A model generated the notes under the pieces. It was given only the letters and a program-made list of their open reading frames with translations. It did no database searches and was not told the DNA's origin. A stretch of DNA of 64,000 bases. Origin: UMGS1124 sp045541255. GTDB taxonomy: Bacteria; Bacillota_I; Bacilli_A; RF39; UBA660. This document shows, one piece after another, positions 1 to 8,429 of the stretch. Position numbers and translations under genes: made by a program. The stretch is taken from NCBI GenBank assembly GCA_045541255.1, contig JAZQIU010000006.1, positions 124,001-188,000 of the forward strand, read 5' to 3'. Every line of letters starts with the position of its first letter. Within the stretch, counting starts at the first letter, position 1.

Positions 1-70
1 TAGAACAAAGGTGGTACCGCGGAATTCAACAGTGTTTCGTCCTTTATTAGGATGACACTGTTTTTTTATT
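1..70 (+). promoter_or_regulatory. T-box leader, 3' part (partial at window edge)
   Basis: The GGTGGTACCGCG motif at 11-22 is the signature T-box antiterminator bulge, which pairs with the NCCA end of uncharged tRNA. It is followed by a terminator hairpin whose arms (CAGTGT near 30 and ACACTG near 55) enclose a CGTCC/GGATG segment, and then a run of seven T. The specifier stem lies before the window, so tRNA-Phe specificity is inferred only from the downstream pheS. Uncharged tRNA would stabilise the antiterminator and switch on pheST. Confidence 0.9.
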
Positions 71-87
71 TAGAAAGGATTGTTATT

Positions 88-1137
88 ATGTATAATGTTA
101 AAGTAAATGAATTAATGGAAGAAGTTAAAACTATTTTTGATGGTATTGATTCAAAGAAAACTTTAGAAAATATTAAAGTTGCTTATATGGGAAAAAATGG
201 TAAGATAACTCTTTTAAATCAACTAATTAAAGATGTTCCAAATGAAGAAAAACGTGAGTTTGGTATGAAAGTTAATGAGGTTAAAAATTATTTTAATACT
301 GAGTTTGATAGATTAAGTAAGGAAATTGAATTAAAAGAAATTAATGAAAAGTTAAATGCTGAAGCGATAGATGTTACTTTACCTGGAACAGAAATTCCTG
401 TAGGTAGTGCACATCCTATTGAAAGAATAATAGAAAGTTTAGAAAACTTACTTATGAGTATGGGTTATGATGTTGTAGAAGGACCTGAAGTAGAAAAAGA
501 TTTATATAACTTTGAACTTCTTAATTTACCTAAAGGACATCCTGCTAGAGATGCACAAGATACTTTCTATGTTAAAGATGAAGAATATTTATTACGTAGT
601 CAAACAAGTCCAGTACAAGCGAGAGTTATGTTAGATAAAGAAGGAAAAGAACCTATTAGAATAATTTGTCCTGGTAAAACTTATAGAAGAGATGAAGATG
701 ATGCTACTCATTCACATCAATTTACTCAAATGGAAGGTTTGTTAGTTGATAAAGATATTACTTTAGGAGATTTAAAGGGTACATTCGAAGAAATTGCTAA
801 AATGTTATTTGGTAAGAGTCGTGATACACGTTTTAGACCAAGTTTTTATCCATTTACAGAACCTAGCGTGGAAATGGATATAAGTTGTTTTAATTGTAAT
901 AGTAAAGGATGTAATATTTGTAAAGGTACTGGATGGATTACAGTAGGTGGAGCAGGTATGGTAAATCCTATAGTTCTAAGAAATTGTGGTTATAATCCAA
1001 ATGAATGGAATGGTTTTGCATTTGGTTTTGGTATTGAAAGACTTGCAATGTTAAAATATGGAATTAATGATATAAGAACATTCTATGTTAATCATGATGT
1101 TCGTACTTTAAAACAATTTGATAGAAGGGAGAATTAA
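88..1137 (+). CDS. pheS: Phenylalanine--tRNA ligase alpha subunit
   Basis: Catalytic alpha subunit (349 aa) of the cytoplasmic alpha2-beta2 PheRS that charges tRNA-Phe. The N-terminal ~90 residues form the helical tRNA-binding arm. The class II core follows, with motif 2 around YRRDEDDATHSHQFTQMEG and motif 3 near the C-terminus at GFGIERLAML. A CxxC pair (FNCNSKGCNIC) lies before motif 3. The ATG at 88 is chosen because GAAAGGA at 73-79 is a good ribosome site; an upstream in-frame start would lie inside the terminator hairpin. pheT begins one base after the stop, and the T-box upstream should regulate both genes. Confidence 0.97.
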   Translation: MYNVKVNELMEEVKTIFDGIDSKKTLENIKVAYMGKNGKITLLNQLIKDVPNEEKREFGMKVNEVKNYFNTEFDRLSKEIELKEINEKLNAEAIDVTLPGTEIPVGSAHPIERIIESLENLLMSMGYDVVEGPEVEKDLYNFELLNLPKGHPARDAQDTFYVKDEEYLLRSQTSPVQARVMLDKEGKEPIRIICPGKTYRRDEDDATHSHQFTQMEGLLVDKDITLGDLKGTFEEIAKMLFGKSRDTRFRPSFYPFTEPSVEMDISCFNCNSKGCNICKGTGWITVGGAGMVNPIVLRNCGYNPNEWNGFAFGFGIERLAMLKYGINDIRTFYVNHDVRTLKQFDRREN

Positions 1138-1138
1138 T

Positions 1139-3526
1139 ATGGCAATTAGTTTAAATTGGGTAAATGATTATATTGATATAAAGGATGTTGATTTAGTTGA
1201 ACTTGCTAATAAAATTACTAAAGCTGGTATAAATATAGAAAAAGTTAGTAGTAATAAAATTGATAATTTAGTAGTTGGTAAAGTTTTGGAATGTGTAGAT
1301 CATCCTGATAGTGATCATTTACATGTTTGTAAGGTTGATATTGGTGATACTATTACTCAAATAGTATGTGGTGCTAGCAATGTAAGAAGTGGTATTAAAG
1401 TTATAGTTGCATTACCTGGTGCTATATTACCTGGAGATTTTGAAATTAAACAAAGTAAAATTAGAGGTGTAGAGTCTAATGGTATGATTTGTGCTTTATT
1501 TGAACTTGGTTTAGAAGAAAAAACAGAAGAAAATTATAATAAGGGTATTACCGAATTAGATGATGATGCACCTATTGGTGAAAATGCTTTTGTTTACTTA
1601 GATATGGGTGATACTACTTATGAATTAGACTTAAATCCTAATAGAACTGATTGTAATAATCATTTATGTTTTGCATATGAAGTTGCAGCAGTTTTAAAAA
1701 GAAAAGTTAATATGCCTGATGTAAGTTTTAATACAATAGAAGATAAAGTTGAAGATTTAGTTTCTTTAGATGTTCAAACTGATAATTGTAGTATGTACAA
1801 CTTAATGATTGCTAAAGATGTTAAGATTAAAGAAAGTCCTGAATTTATTAAACGTAGATTAGAAGTAGCTGGTATAAGAAGTATAAATAATGTTGTGGAT
1901 ATTTCTAATTATGTAATGTTAGAGTATGGACAACCATTACATTTCTTTGATAAAGATGTAGTTGGTGATAAGATTGTTGTAAGAATGGCTAAAGATAATG
2001 AAAAGATTGTTACATTAGATGAGCAAGAAAGAGATTTAATAACTGATGATATTGTTATAACTGATGGAGAAAAAGCTTTATGTGTTGCTGGTGTAATGGG
2101 CGGATTAAATAGTGGAATAACTGAAGATACTAAGAATATTTTAATAGAATCTGCTATGTTTAATTCATATAATGTTAGATATACAAGTATTCGTTTAGGT
2201 TTAAGAAGTGAAGCAAGTTTAAGATTTGAAAAACCATTAAATTATGAATATTGTGAACTTGCTATAAAAAGAGCTTGTCATTTATTAGAGCGTTTTGCTG
2301 ATGCTAAGATAGTTAGTGGTGTTATTACACATGATAAAACTGATAAGAGTGAAAGAAAGATAAATGTTAGTTTAAAAGAAATAAATTCTGTATTAGGTAT
2401 GGAATTAACAAAAGAAGATGTTGAAAGTACTTTAGATAGTTTAGGTTTTGGATATACGGAAACTAATGATAATTATGAAGTGTTAGTTCCTAATAGAAGA
2501 CAAGATATAGTATTACAAAAAGAAGATATTATAGAAGAAGTAGGTAGAATTTATGGTTATGATAATATAGTTCCTACTTTACCTAGAGTAAACATTAAAA
2601 AAGGTGAATATAGTGAAAGTGCTAAGTTTAGAAAAATAGTTTCTAAAAGAATGAGAAGTTTAGGATTTAGAGAACTTAGAACTTATACTTTAGTTAGTGA
2701 TGAAGATTCTAATAAATATAATTATAATTTTGGAGAATTTGTTAAACTTAATAGACCAATGTTAAAAGAAAGAGCTGTTGTTAGACAAAGTTTATTGAAT
2801 TCTTTAGTAGAAGTAATTAATTATAATATAAAGAGTAAGAATAAAGATTTAATGATGTATGAAATTGCTAACACTTATAGTGGTAGTGATGAATATGTTG
2901 AAGATACTAAGTTAGCTTTTGTTATGACTGGTAAATATTTAAGTAATACATGGAATAACAACTGTTATGATATAGATTTCTATTTTGCTAAAGGTGTTAT
3001 TGAAAACTTATTAAATTATTTAGGATTAGAAAATAGATATACATTAAGTTTAAGTGATAAATTGCCTAATGAAATACATCCTAAAATTAATAGTGAAATA
3101 GTTGTTGGTGGAAAAAGTGTTGGATACTTTGGAAAATTACATCCTAGCGTAACAAAAGAAGATATATTTGTATGTGAAATATCTTTAACTAAGTTAGGTA
3201 TGAATAAAACTGGTGATGTTAAATTTAAAGAATTAAATAAATATCCTAAGATAGAAAAAGATTTAGCATTTATTGTGAGTGATAGTGTAGATAGTTATGA
3301 TTTAGTTAAAGAAATTAAAAAATCTGGTGGCAAATTATTAACTGATGTTAAAGTATTTGATATATATAAAGGTGAAAAATTAGATAGTGATAAAAAATCT
3401 ATAGCATATAATTTAACATTTGAAGATAATACTAGAACTTTAACTGAAGATGAAGTTATGAAAGTATTTAGTATTATTATAAGGAATGTTGAAACTAAAT
3501 TTAATGCAGTTTTAAGAGATAAATAA
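1139..3526 (+). CDS. pheT: Phenylalanine--tRNA ligase beta subunit
   Basis: Beta subunit (795 aa) of PheRS, of usual bacterial length. Domains in order: an N-terminal EMAP/OB-type tRNA-binding domain (around residues 40-150, with GASNVRSG), the B3/B4 editing domain that removes Tyr mischarged on tRNA-Phe (around 200-390), the B5 domain, the catalytic-like core, and a C-terminal ferredoxin-like anticodon-binding domain (LNKYPKIEKDLAFIV onward). The ATG at 1139 has GAAGGGAG upstream and sits one base after the pheS stop, so the two are translationally linked. The gene ends in a strong terminator that overlaps its stop codon. Confidence 0.97.
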   Translation: MAISLNWVNDYIDIKDVDLVELANKITKAGINIEKVSSNKIDNLVVGKVLECVDHPDSDHLHVCKVDIGDTITQIVCGASNVRSGIKVIVALPGAILPGDFEIKQSKIRGVESNGMICALFELGLEEKTEENYNKGITELDDDAPIGENAFVYLDMGDTTYELDLNPNRTDCNNHLCFAYEVAAVLKRKVNMPDVSFNTIEDKVEDLVSLDVQTDNCSMYNLMIAKDVKIKESPEFIKRRLEVAGIRSINNVVDISNYVMLEYGQPLHFFDKDVVGDKIVVRMAKDNEKIVTLDEQERDLITDDIVITDGEKALCVAGVMGGLNSGITEDTKNILIESAMFNSYNVRYTSIRLGLRSEASLRFEKPLNYEYCELAIKRACHLLERFADAKIVSGVITHDKTDKSERKINVSLKEINSVLGMELTKEDVESTLDSLGFGYTETNDNYEVLVPNRRQDIVLQKEDIIEEVGRIYGYDNIVPTLPRVNIKKGEYSESAKFRKIVSKRMRSLGFRELRTYTLVSDEDSNKYNYNFGEFVKLNRPMLKERAVVRQSLLNSLVEVINYNIKSKNKDLMMYEIANTYSGSDEYVEDTKLAFVMTGKYLSNTWNNNCYDIDFYFAKGVIENLLNYLGLENRYTLSLSDKLPNEIHPKINSEIVVGGKSVGYFGKLHPSVTKEDIFVCEISLTKLGMNKTGDVKFKELNKYPKIEKDLAFIVSDSVDSYDLVKEIKKSGGKLLTDVKVFDIYKGEKLDSDKKSIAYNLTFEDNTRTLTEDEVMKVFSIIIRNVETKFNAVLRDK

Positions 3527-3548
3527 GATGTCAATAGACATCTTTTTT
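3525..3548 (+). terminator. Rho-independent terminator of pheST
   Basis: AAGATGTC at 3525-3532 pairs with GACATCTT at 3537-3544 around an AATA loop, followed by T residues. The left arm starts inside the pheT stop codon. Confidence 0.9.
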
Positions 3549-3595
3549 GTTGTTATTTTTAAATATTATATATATAATAAAAGAGAGGGTTGATA

Positions 3596-4012
3596 ATGAT
3601 GTATTGTTCAAATTGTGGTAAAGAAAGAAAAGAAAATAGTCATTTTTGTTATAATTGTGGTAATCAATTTGATGAAAATATTGAAGTAAAAAAAGAGATT
3701 AAAAGTGGTAATCAAGAGACTAGTTTAGTATTAGGCATAATATGTTTAGTATCAAGTTTTATAGTCAATATATTATGTTTTATACCTGGTATTATGAGTA
3801 TTATGTATGCAAAAAAATATAAAAAAGAAAGTGGAAAACTAGGAATAGGTTTTGGACTTTCTATTGGTGGAATGATATATAGTTTGATTACATTTATTTT
3901 ATTAGTGTTATTTATTATATTTATATGGGCTATGACTTATGAAACTAATAATGAAGGTAGTTATAAATATAATTATGATACTGAATACACTTATAATGTA
4001 CCTTATGTTTAA
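3596..4012 (+). CDS. Zinc-ribbon and two-helix membrane protein
   Basis: Small membrane protein (138 aa). Residues 2-20 form a zinc ribbon with two CxxC pairs (CSNC and CYNC). After a short charged linker come two hydrophobic segments (about 45-70 and 85-115) joined by a positively charged YAKKYKKESGK loop. The architecture matches the zinc-ribbon/DUF4190-type proteins common in low-GC Gram-positives, whose role is unknown. The C-terminus is rich in Tyr and Asn. The start at 3596 is favoured by GAGAGG at 3582-3588; an adjacent ATG at 3599 is equally possible. No function can be assigned. Confidence 0.8.
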   Translation: MMYCSNCGKERKENSHFCYNCGNQFDENIEVKKEIKSGNQETSLVLGIICLVSSFIVNILCFIPGIMSIMYAKKYKKESGKLGIGFGLSIGGMIYSLITFILLVLFIIFIWAMTYETNNEGSYKYNYDTEYTYNVPYV

Positions 4013-4026
4013 AATGGAGTTGTGGT

Positions 4027-4515
4027 ATGGAAAGAGTAGATAAAACAAATTATTATTTAGATATAGCAGAATCAGTATTAGAAAGAAGTACTTGTATTAG
4101 AAGATGTTTTGGTGCAATAATTGTTAAAAATGATGAGATTATTGCTACTGGATTTAATGGGGCTCCTCGTGGCAGAAAAAATTGTTGTGATTTAAAATAT
4201 TGTTTAAGAGAAAAATTAAATATACCTAGAGGTGAACGTTATGAAATGTGTAGATCTGTACATGCTGAACAAAATGCTATAATAAGTGCATCACGTAGAG
4301 ATTTATTAGATTCTACATTATATTTAGTAGGTAAAGAATATGAAAGTGGCAATTATGTAGCTAATTCTAATCCTTGTTCTTTATGTAAAAGAATGATTAT
4401 TAATGCAGGTATTAAGACCGTTGTTTTACGTGATACTAAAGATAGTTATAGAATTGTTAAGGTTCAAGATTATATAGATAATGATGAAAGTTTAGAAGGT
4501 GTTACTGGATATTAA
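4027..4515 (+). CDS. dCMP deaminase family protein (ComEB-like)
   Basis: Zinc-dependent cytidine/deoxycytidylate deaminase (162 aa). The zinc and catalytic motif HAE is seen in SVHAEQNAI, and the second zinc motif PCxxC in NPCSLCKRM. Extra cysteines in the GRKNCCDLKYC insert (about residues 55-65) are typical of the dCMP deaminase/ComEB branch, which may bind a second zinc. It would convert dCMP to dUMP, feeding dTMP synthesis. The ribosome site is GGAGTTG before the ATG. It converges with a DNA glycosylase gene on the other strand; the stop codons overlap. Confidence 0.92.
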   Translation: MERVDKTNYYLDIAESVLERSTCIRRCFGAIIVKNDEIIATGFNGAPRGRKNCCDLKYCLREKLNIPRGERYEMCRSVHAEQNAIISASRRDLLDSTLYLVGKEYESGNYVANSNPCSLCKRMIINAGIKTVVLRDTKDSYRIVKVQDYIDNDESLEGVTGY

Positions 4516-4529
4516 TTATCCAGTTTTTC
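4503..4529 (+). terminator. Terminator between convergent genes
   Basis: ACTGGAT at 4504-4510 pairs with ATCCAGT at 4518-4524, followed by T residues on the + strand. The hairpin overlaps the 3' ends of both the deaminase gene and the opposing glycosylase gene. Confidence 0.8.
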
Positions 4530-4997
4530 TTTTATTATTTTGTATTCCGTCAATAATTTTTCTAAAGAGTAAGTTGCATTAGCACTTGATGGGCTAGGTA
4601 AATAAAAACATTCTAAGTTTAAGTCTTTATAATATTTTTGATATAAATTATAGGATAGTTTGCCAGTACAAAATATATATTTTATTTTTGAATTTTTTAT
4701 TATTGGTTTTAAATTATTTATTTTAATATTCTTTATACTTGAATCACTAGAACCATTTATATCACATTCTTTTATCATATCGAATATGGCTATATTGTTA
4801 TTTAATAAAAAGTTTTCTTTATCAGTATTTGTTTTTAATTCAGTATTAAATAATATACTTAGTATTTTCCAAAATCTATTTGTTTTATGAGCATAATAAA
4901 AGTTATTTTCTCTAGATATTATGCTTGGCATACTACCTAATATTAATACTTTTGATTGTTCATTGTATATTGGTTTTAGTATGTGTTTTACTTTCAT
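4512..4997 (-). CDS. Hypoxanthine-DNA (deoxyinosine) glycosylase, UDG superfamily
   Basis: Protein of 161 aa. The N-terminal LILGSMPS motif and the FYYAHKTNRFW segment match the hypoxanthine-DNA glycosylase family (UDG family 6), and the second active-site motif is LPSPSSANA near residue 133. It should excise deaminated adenine (hypoxanthine) from DNA as the first step of base excision repair. The ribosome site AAGGAAGA precedes the ATG. It sits between the dCMP deaminase gene and a second, divergently transcribed UDG-superfamily gene, forming a small base-deamination cluster. Family assignment is from motifs; exact substrate is inferred. Confidence 0.85.
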   Translation of the reverse strand: MKVKHILKPIYNEQSKVLILGSMPSIISRENNFYYAHKTNRFWKILSILFNTELKTNTDKENFLLNNNIAIFDMIKECDINGSSDSSIKNIKINNLKPIIKNSKIKYIFCTGKLSYNLYQKYYKDLNLECFYLPSPSSANATYSLEKLLTEYKIIKEKLDN

Positions 4998-5071
4998 ATA
5001 ATCTTCCTTTTTATTTATTCATATATTATACTATTATTAGAAAGTATTGTGTAATATTTTGTGGGTGTAGT

Positions 5072-5740
5072 ATGAAAAATAATCAAGAATTATTAGATGA
5101 ATTAAAAATAAAATATGATAAATTACAAATTAAATATGGTTCTAAAGAACATGATTCTATTTATAATGGAGGCTGTGTTAATAATCCCAATGTTTGTTTT
5201 GTATTTATGAATCCAACTGGAAGAAATGTTGCAAGTTTAAAAACATGGGAAGGGCGTAAGTCTCCTTGGATAGGAACTAAAAATATATGGACATTATTTA
5301 GAAAGTGTAATTTGATAGAAGAAGATTTATATTTAAAAATTAGAAGTAAATTACCTAAAGAATGGGATTATAATTTTGCTGATGAAGTTTATGATAGCGT
5401 AGAAAAAAATAAATATTTTATTACAAATTTAGGTAAATGTACTCAAGTAGATGCTAGACCTTTAAGTGATGAAGTGTTAGGTAAGTATACGAAGTTATTA
5501 TTAAAAGAAATTGATATCATAAAACCTAGAGTTATAATTACTTTTGGTAATCAAGTTAGTTCTATAGTGTTAGATAAGAAGATATCTGTATCTAATACTA
5601 GGAAAGAATTTTTTGAAAAAAAGATAGGAAATAATGTTTATAAAATTTTTCCGGTTTATTATCCAATAGGGAATGGTATATTTAATATAGATAAATCTAT
5701 AGAAGATATAAATTGGATTATAGATAATTATGTTAAATAA
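5072..5740 (+). CDS. Uracil-DNA glycosylase superfamily protein
   Basis: Protein of 222 aa with an alpha/beta UDG-like core. The N-terminal FVFMNPTGRNVA segment takes the place of the water-activating GxxPG loop of UDG families 4 and 5, and IITFGNQVSS followed by FPVYYPIG resembles the distal active-site motif. No iron-sulfur cysteine cluster is evident. It probably acts in base excision repair, but the specificity cannot be read from sequence. The ATG at 5072 follows GTGGGTG; longer in-frame starts would overlap the divergent glycosylase gene. That promoters lie in the short space between the two divergent genes is inference. Confidence 0.7.
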   Translation: MKNNQELLDELKIKYDKLQIKYGSKEHDSIYNGGCVNNPNVCFVFMNPTGRNVASLKTWEGRKSPWIGTKNIWTLFRKCNLIEEDLYLKIRSKLPKEWDYNFADEVYDSVEKNKYFITNLGKCTQVDARPLSDEVLGKYTKLLLKEIDIIKPRVIITFGNQVSSIVLDKKISVSNTRKEFFEKKIGNNVYKIFPVYYPIGNGIFNIDKSIEDINWIIDNYVK

Positions 5741-5803
5741 AAATATTTATTGAATATGTATTGTTTTAAGTGTTAAAATTATATTGTAAATAGGAGGTAT
5801 TTT

Positions 5804-6487
5804 ATGAATAGAGTTAGTAATATTTTATGGGGATTTGTGTTGATAATAATAGGTATTATATTTGGTTTAAATGCTTTAAATATAGCTGATATAAATATAT
5901 TCTTTAATGGATGGTGGACTTTATTTATTATTGTTCCTTGTTTTATTGATTTATTTAAAAATGAAAGTAAAACTGGAAATATAATAGGTTTAATTATTGG
6001 TGTTGCTTTATTGCTTTCGTGTAGAGGAATATTTGATATTGGTATGATTTTTAAATTAATAATTCCATTTATATTAGTTTGTATAGGTTTATCTATTATT
6101 TTTAAAGATAGTTTAAATAAGAAAGTAAAAGATAAAATAAAAACTTTAAATAAAAATAAGAAAAATGATAAAGAATATACTGCTACTTTTGGTGAACAAA
6201 AATTAGACTTTAGTGATGAAAAGTTTGAAGGTAGTGAACTTAATGCTATATTTGGTGGAATTAATTGTGATTTAAGAAATTCAACTATTAAAGAGGATTG
6301 TGTAATAAATGCAACTGCTATATTTGGAGGGATTACTATTCGTGTTCCTGATAATATAAATGTTAAAGTTACTTCTACTTCAATATTTGGTGGTGTTAGT
6401 GATGAAAGAAAGAAAAGAAATAATGATTCGAAAGTAACTTTATATATAAACGCTACATGTTTATTTGGAGGAGTTGAAATTAAATGA
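5804..6487 (+). CDS. LiaF-like membrane envelope-stress protein
   Basis: 227 aa. The N-terminal ~105 residues carry four hydrophobic segments of the DUF5668/LiaF membrane domain. The C-terminal half is a beta-rich domain with four IFGG/LFGG repeats (NAIFGG, TAIFGG, TSIFGG, TCLFGG), typical of the cell-wall-active antibiotic response domain of LiaF. LiaF represses LiaRS signalling in Bacillus, but no liaR or liaS gene is adjacent here. TAGGAGGT precedes the ATG. The stop overlaps the next start by 4 bases, so it forms an operon with the DUF4097 gene. Confidence 0.85.
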   Translation: MNRVSNILWGFVLIIIGIIFGLNALNIADINIFFNGWWTLFIIVPCFIDLFKNESKTGNIIGLIIGVALLLSCRGIFDIGMIFKLIIPFILVCIGLSIIFKDSLNKKVKDKIKTLNKNKKNDKEYTATFGEQKLDFSDEKFEGSELNAIFGGINCDLRNSTIKEDCVINATAIFGGITIRVPDNINVKVTSTSIFGGVSDERKKRNNDSKVTLYINATCLFGGVEIK

Positions 6488-7287
6488 GTGAGGCTCAAAA
6501 AGTAATTAAATATTTAGCAATAGCATTTGCTGTATTTTTGATAATTAATATATTTTCAGCAATGTTTTATGGTTTGAATTCATTAAGTAATATATTTGAT
6601 GAAGAAAAAAGTATTACTAATGAATTAAAAGATGTAGATATAAATTCTTCTGTATCTATATTAAGTATAGATGTTACAACAGCTAATTTAATTATTAAAA
6701 CTGGTGATGTTTTAAATATTGAAACTGATAATGATGATATAAAAGTTAGACAAGATAATAATAAAATTTATATAGAAGAAAATACTAATTGGTTTAAATT
6801 TAATAATGATTCTAATTTGTTAATTACTGTACCTAGTTCTTTAGTATTTGCTGGTGTTGCTGTTGATACAGGTGCTGGTAAACTTGATATAAATAATTTA
6901 ACAACAGATAATTTATATTTAGATTTGGGTGCTGGTAAAGCAAATATTAATAATGTGACTGTTAATAAAGTAGCTGAAATTGATGGTGGAGCTGGTGAAA
7001 TTAATATAAAAACAAGTGTTATTAATAATTTGGATATGGATATGGGAGTAGGTAAAGTATATTTAAATGCTCAGTTATTAGGAAATAATGAAATAGATTC
7101 TGGTGTAGGCAAAGTTGATATTGATTTAATTGGTACAATAAATGATTATAAAATAACTTTAGATAAAGGTATTGGAGAAACAATTATAGATGGTAAGTCT
7201 ATAGTAAGTGGAACTTATGGTAGTGGAGCAAGTAAGATGAGTATCGATGGTGGGGTAGGAAGCATAAATGTTTCTTTAGATAAATAG
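6484..7287 (+). CDS. DUF4097-type beta-helical envelope protein
   Basis: 267 aa. One N-terminal transmembrane segment (about residues 10-32) is followed by a long beta-solenoid region. Short repeats with GAGK/GVGK/GAGE turns (TGAGKLDI, LGAGKANI, GGAGEINI, MGVGKVYL, SGVGKVDI) recur about every 20 residues. This matches DUF4097 'putative adhesin' proteins that often accompany LiaF- or PspC-type genes. It would sit outside the membrane. The start overlaps the LiaF-like stop (ATGA). Function is unknown; envelope stress is inferred from the neighbour. Confidence 0.85.
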   Translation: MSEAQKVIKYLAIAFAVFLIINIFSAMFYGLNSLSNIFDEEKSITNELKDVDINSSVSILSIDVTTANLIIKTGDVLNIETDNDDIKVRQDNNKIYIEENTNWFKFNNDSNLLITVPSSLVFAGVAVDTGAGKLDINNLTTDNLYLDLGAGKANINNVTVNKVAEIDGGAGEINIKTSVINNLDMDMGVGKVYLNAQLLGNNEIDSGVGKVDIDLIGTINDYKITLDKGIGETIIDGKSIVSGTYGSGASKMSIDGGVGSINVSLDK

Positions 7288-7312
7288 ATGTCAGTGTGGC
7301 ATCTATTTTTTG
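7283..7312 (+). terminator. Terminator after envelope-stress operon
   Basis: AATAGATG and CATCTATT arms enclose a short loop, followed by a run of T, directly after the DUF4097 stop codon. Confidence 0.85.
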
Positions 7313-7338
7313 TTGTCATAAAATAAATTGGTGATATA

Positions 7339-7488
7339 ATGTTTAATATAAGTGATGCAATATATGCATCAAATGTTTTAAATATTTCTTTTGATAAATT
7401 TACAATATATGGGTTTTCCATCTATAATTCATATTATGGTATAAAAAATTTTGAAAAGTTTTTAAAATGGAGAATGTTAGGAGAATAA
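7339..7488 (+). CDS. Small ORF (49 aa) coupled to the CDF transporter
   Basis: An ATG at 7339 preceded by GGTGAT opens a 49-codon frame ending in TAA at 7486-7488, two bases before the likely GTG start of the transporter gene. The peptide is rich in Tyr, Phe, Asn and Ile with a basic C-terminal part (FEKFLKWRML). No family is recognised. The tight spacing suggests translational coupling or a leader peptide. It could also be a chance frame in AT-rich DNA. Confidence 0.45.
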   Translation: MFNISDAIYASNVLNISFDKFTIYGFSIYNSYYGIKNFEKFLKWRMLGE

Positions 7489-7490
7489 AT

Positions 7491-8357
7491 GTGGAAAGAT
7501 TTAAAAAAGTTAAAATTGCTAGTATATTAGGAATTGTTGGCAATTTATTTTTGTTCGTTATAAAAAGTATTATTGGAGTTTTTACCAATAGTAGTGCTAT
7601 GATTGCTGATTCTTTTAATAGTTTAGGAGATATATTATCTTCTTTAATAACTTTTATAGGGAATAAGATAGCCAGCAAACAAGCGGATGATGATCATAAT
7701 TTGGGGCATGGTAAAGCGGAATATGTTTATTCAATGTTAATGAGTATTGTTATGATTATAGCTTCTTTTATTGTGTTAAAGAATTCTATCTTTTCAATAT
7801 TTGAAAGTGAAAAATTTACTTTTTCAATATGGTTGATAATTATTTGTATAATTACTTTAGTTGTAAAATTTTCTTTATATATGTATACAAATAAAATTGC
7901 AAAAGAACAAAATAATTTATTAATAAAAGCTAACAGTAATGATCATAGAAATGATTGTTTAATTACAAGTTTAACTTTAGTGTCTAGTTTATTATCGTTA
8001 AAAAATTTATATTATTTAGATGGTATTATTGGTTCATTAATATCTATATGGATTATACTATCTTATATAAAAATATTTTTAGAGAGTTATGATGTATTGA
8101 TGGATAAGTCTATATCTAATGATACAAAGAATAAAGTTTATGAAATAATTAATAGTCATAAAGAAATAAAAAAGATACAACATTTTGTATCTACTCCAGT
8201 AGGTTATAAATATCAAATATCTTTTACTATATTTGTTGATGGTAATATGTCAACATTTGAAAGTCATGAAATAGCAGATAAGTTAGAAAAAGAAATAAAC
8301 TCTAAAGTAGAAGATGTATACTTAACTGTTATTCATGTTAATCCTTATGAAGAATAA
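7491..8357 (+). CDS. Cation diffusion facilitator transporter
   Basis: Divalent cation/H+ antiporter of the CDF family (288 aa from this start). Six membrane segments are visible. The metal site has the typical SxxD of helix 2 (MIADSFNSLGDI) and HxxxD of helix 5 (NDHRNDCL). GKAEY near residue 74 is the family HGKAEY-like loop. The C-terminal ~85 residues form the cytoplasmic ferredoxin-like dimer domain. The GTG at 7491 is chosen because AGGAGA at 7479-7484 is well placed; an in-frame ATG at 7467 lacks a good ribosome site. The metal (Mn, Zn or Fe) cannot be told from sequence. Confidence 0.9.
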   Translation: MERFKKVKIASILGIVGNLFLFVIKSIIGVFTNSSAMIADSFNSLGDILSSLITFIGNKIASKQADDDHNLGHGKAEYVYSMLMSIVMIIASFIVLKNSIFSIFESEKFTFSIWLIIICIITLVVKFSLYMYTNKIAKEQNNLLIKANSNDHRNDCLITSLTLVSSLLSLKNLYYLDGIIGSLISIWIILSYIKIFLESYDVLMDKSISNDTKNKVYEIINSHKEIKKIQHFVSTPVGYKYQISFTIFVDGNMSTFESHEIADKLEKEINSKVEDVYLTVIHVNPYEE

Positions 8358-8379
8358 AACTATATTATATAGTTTTTTT
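8356..8379 (+). terminator. Terminator after CDF transporter
   Basis: AACTATA at 8358-8364 and TATAGTT at 8368-8374 form a hairpin with a TTA loop, followed by T residues. It overlaps the stop codon of the preceding gene. Confidence 0.8.
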
Positions 8380-8429
8380 GTTTTATTAGATGAAATGTGT
8401 TATAATAGTTTTCGCTTTGGAGGGGTATT

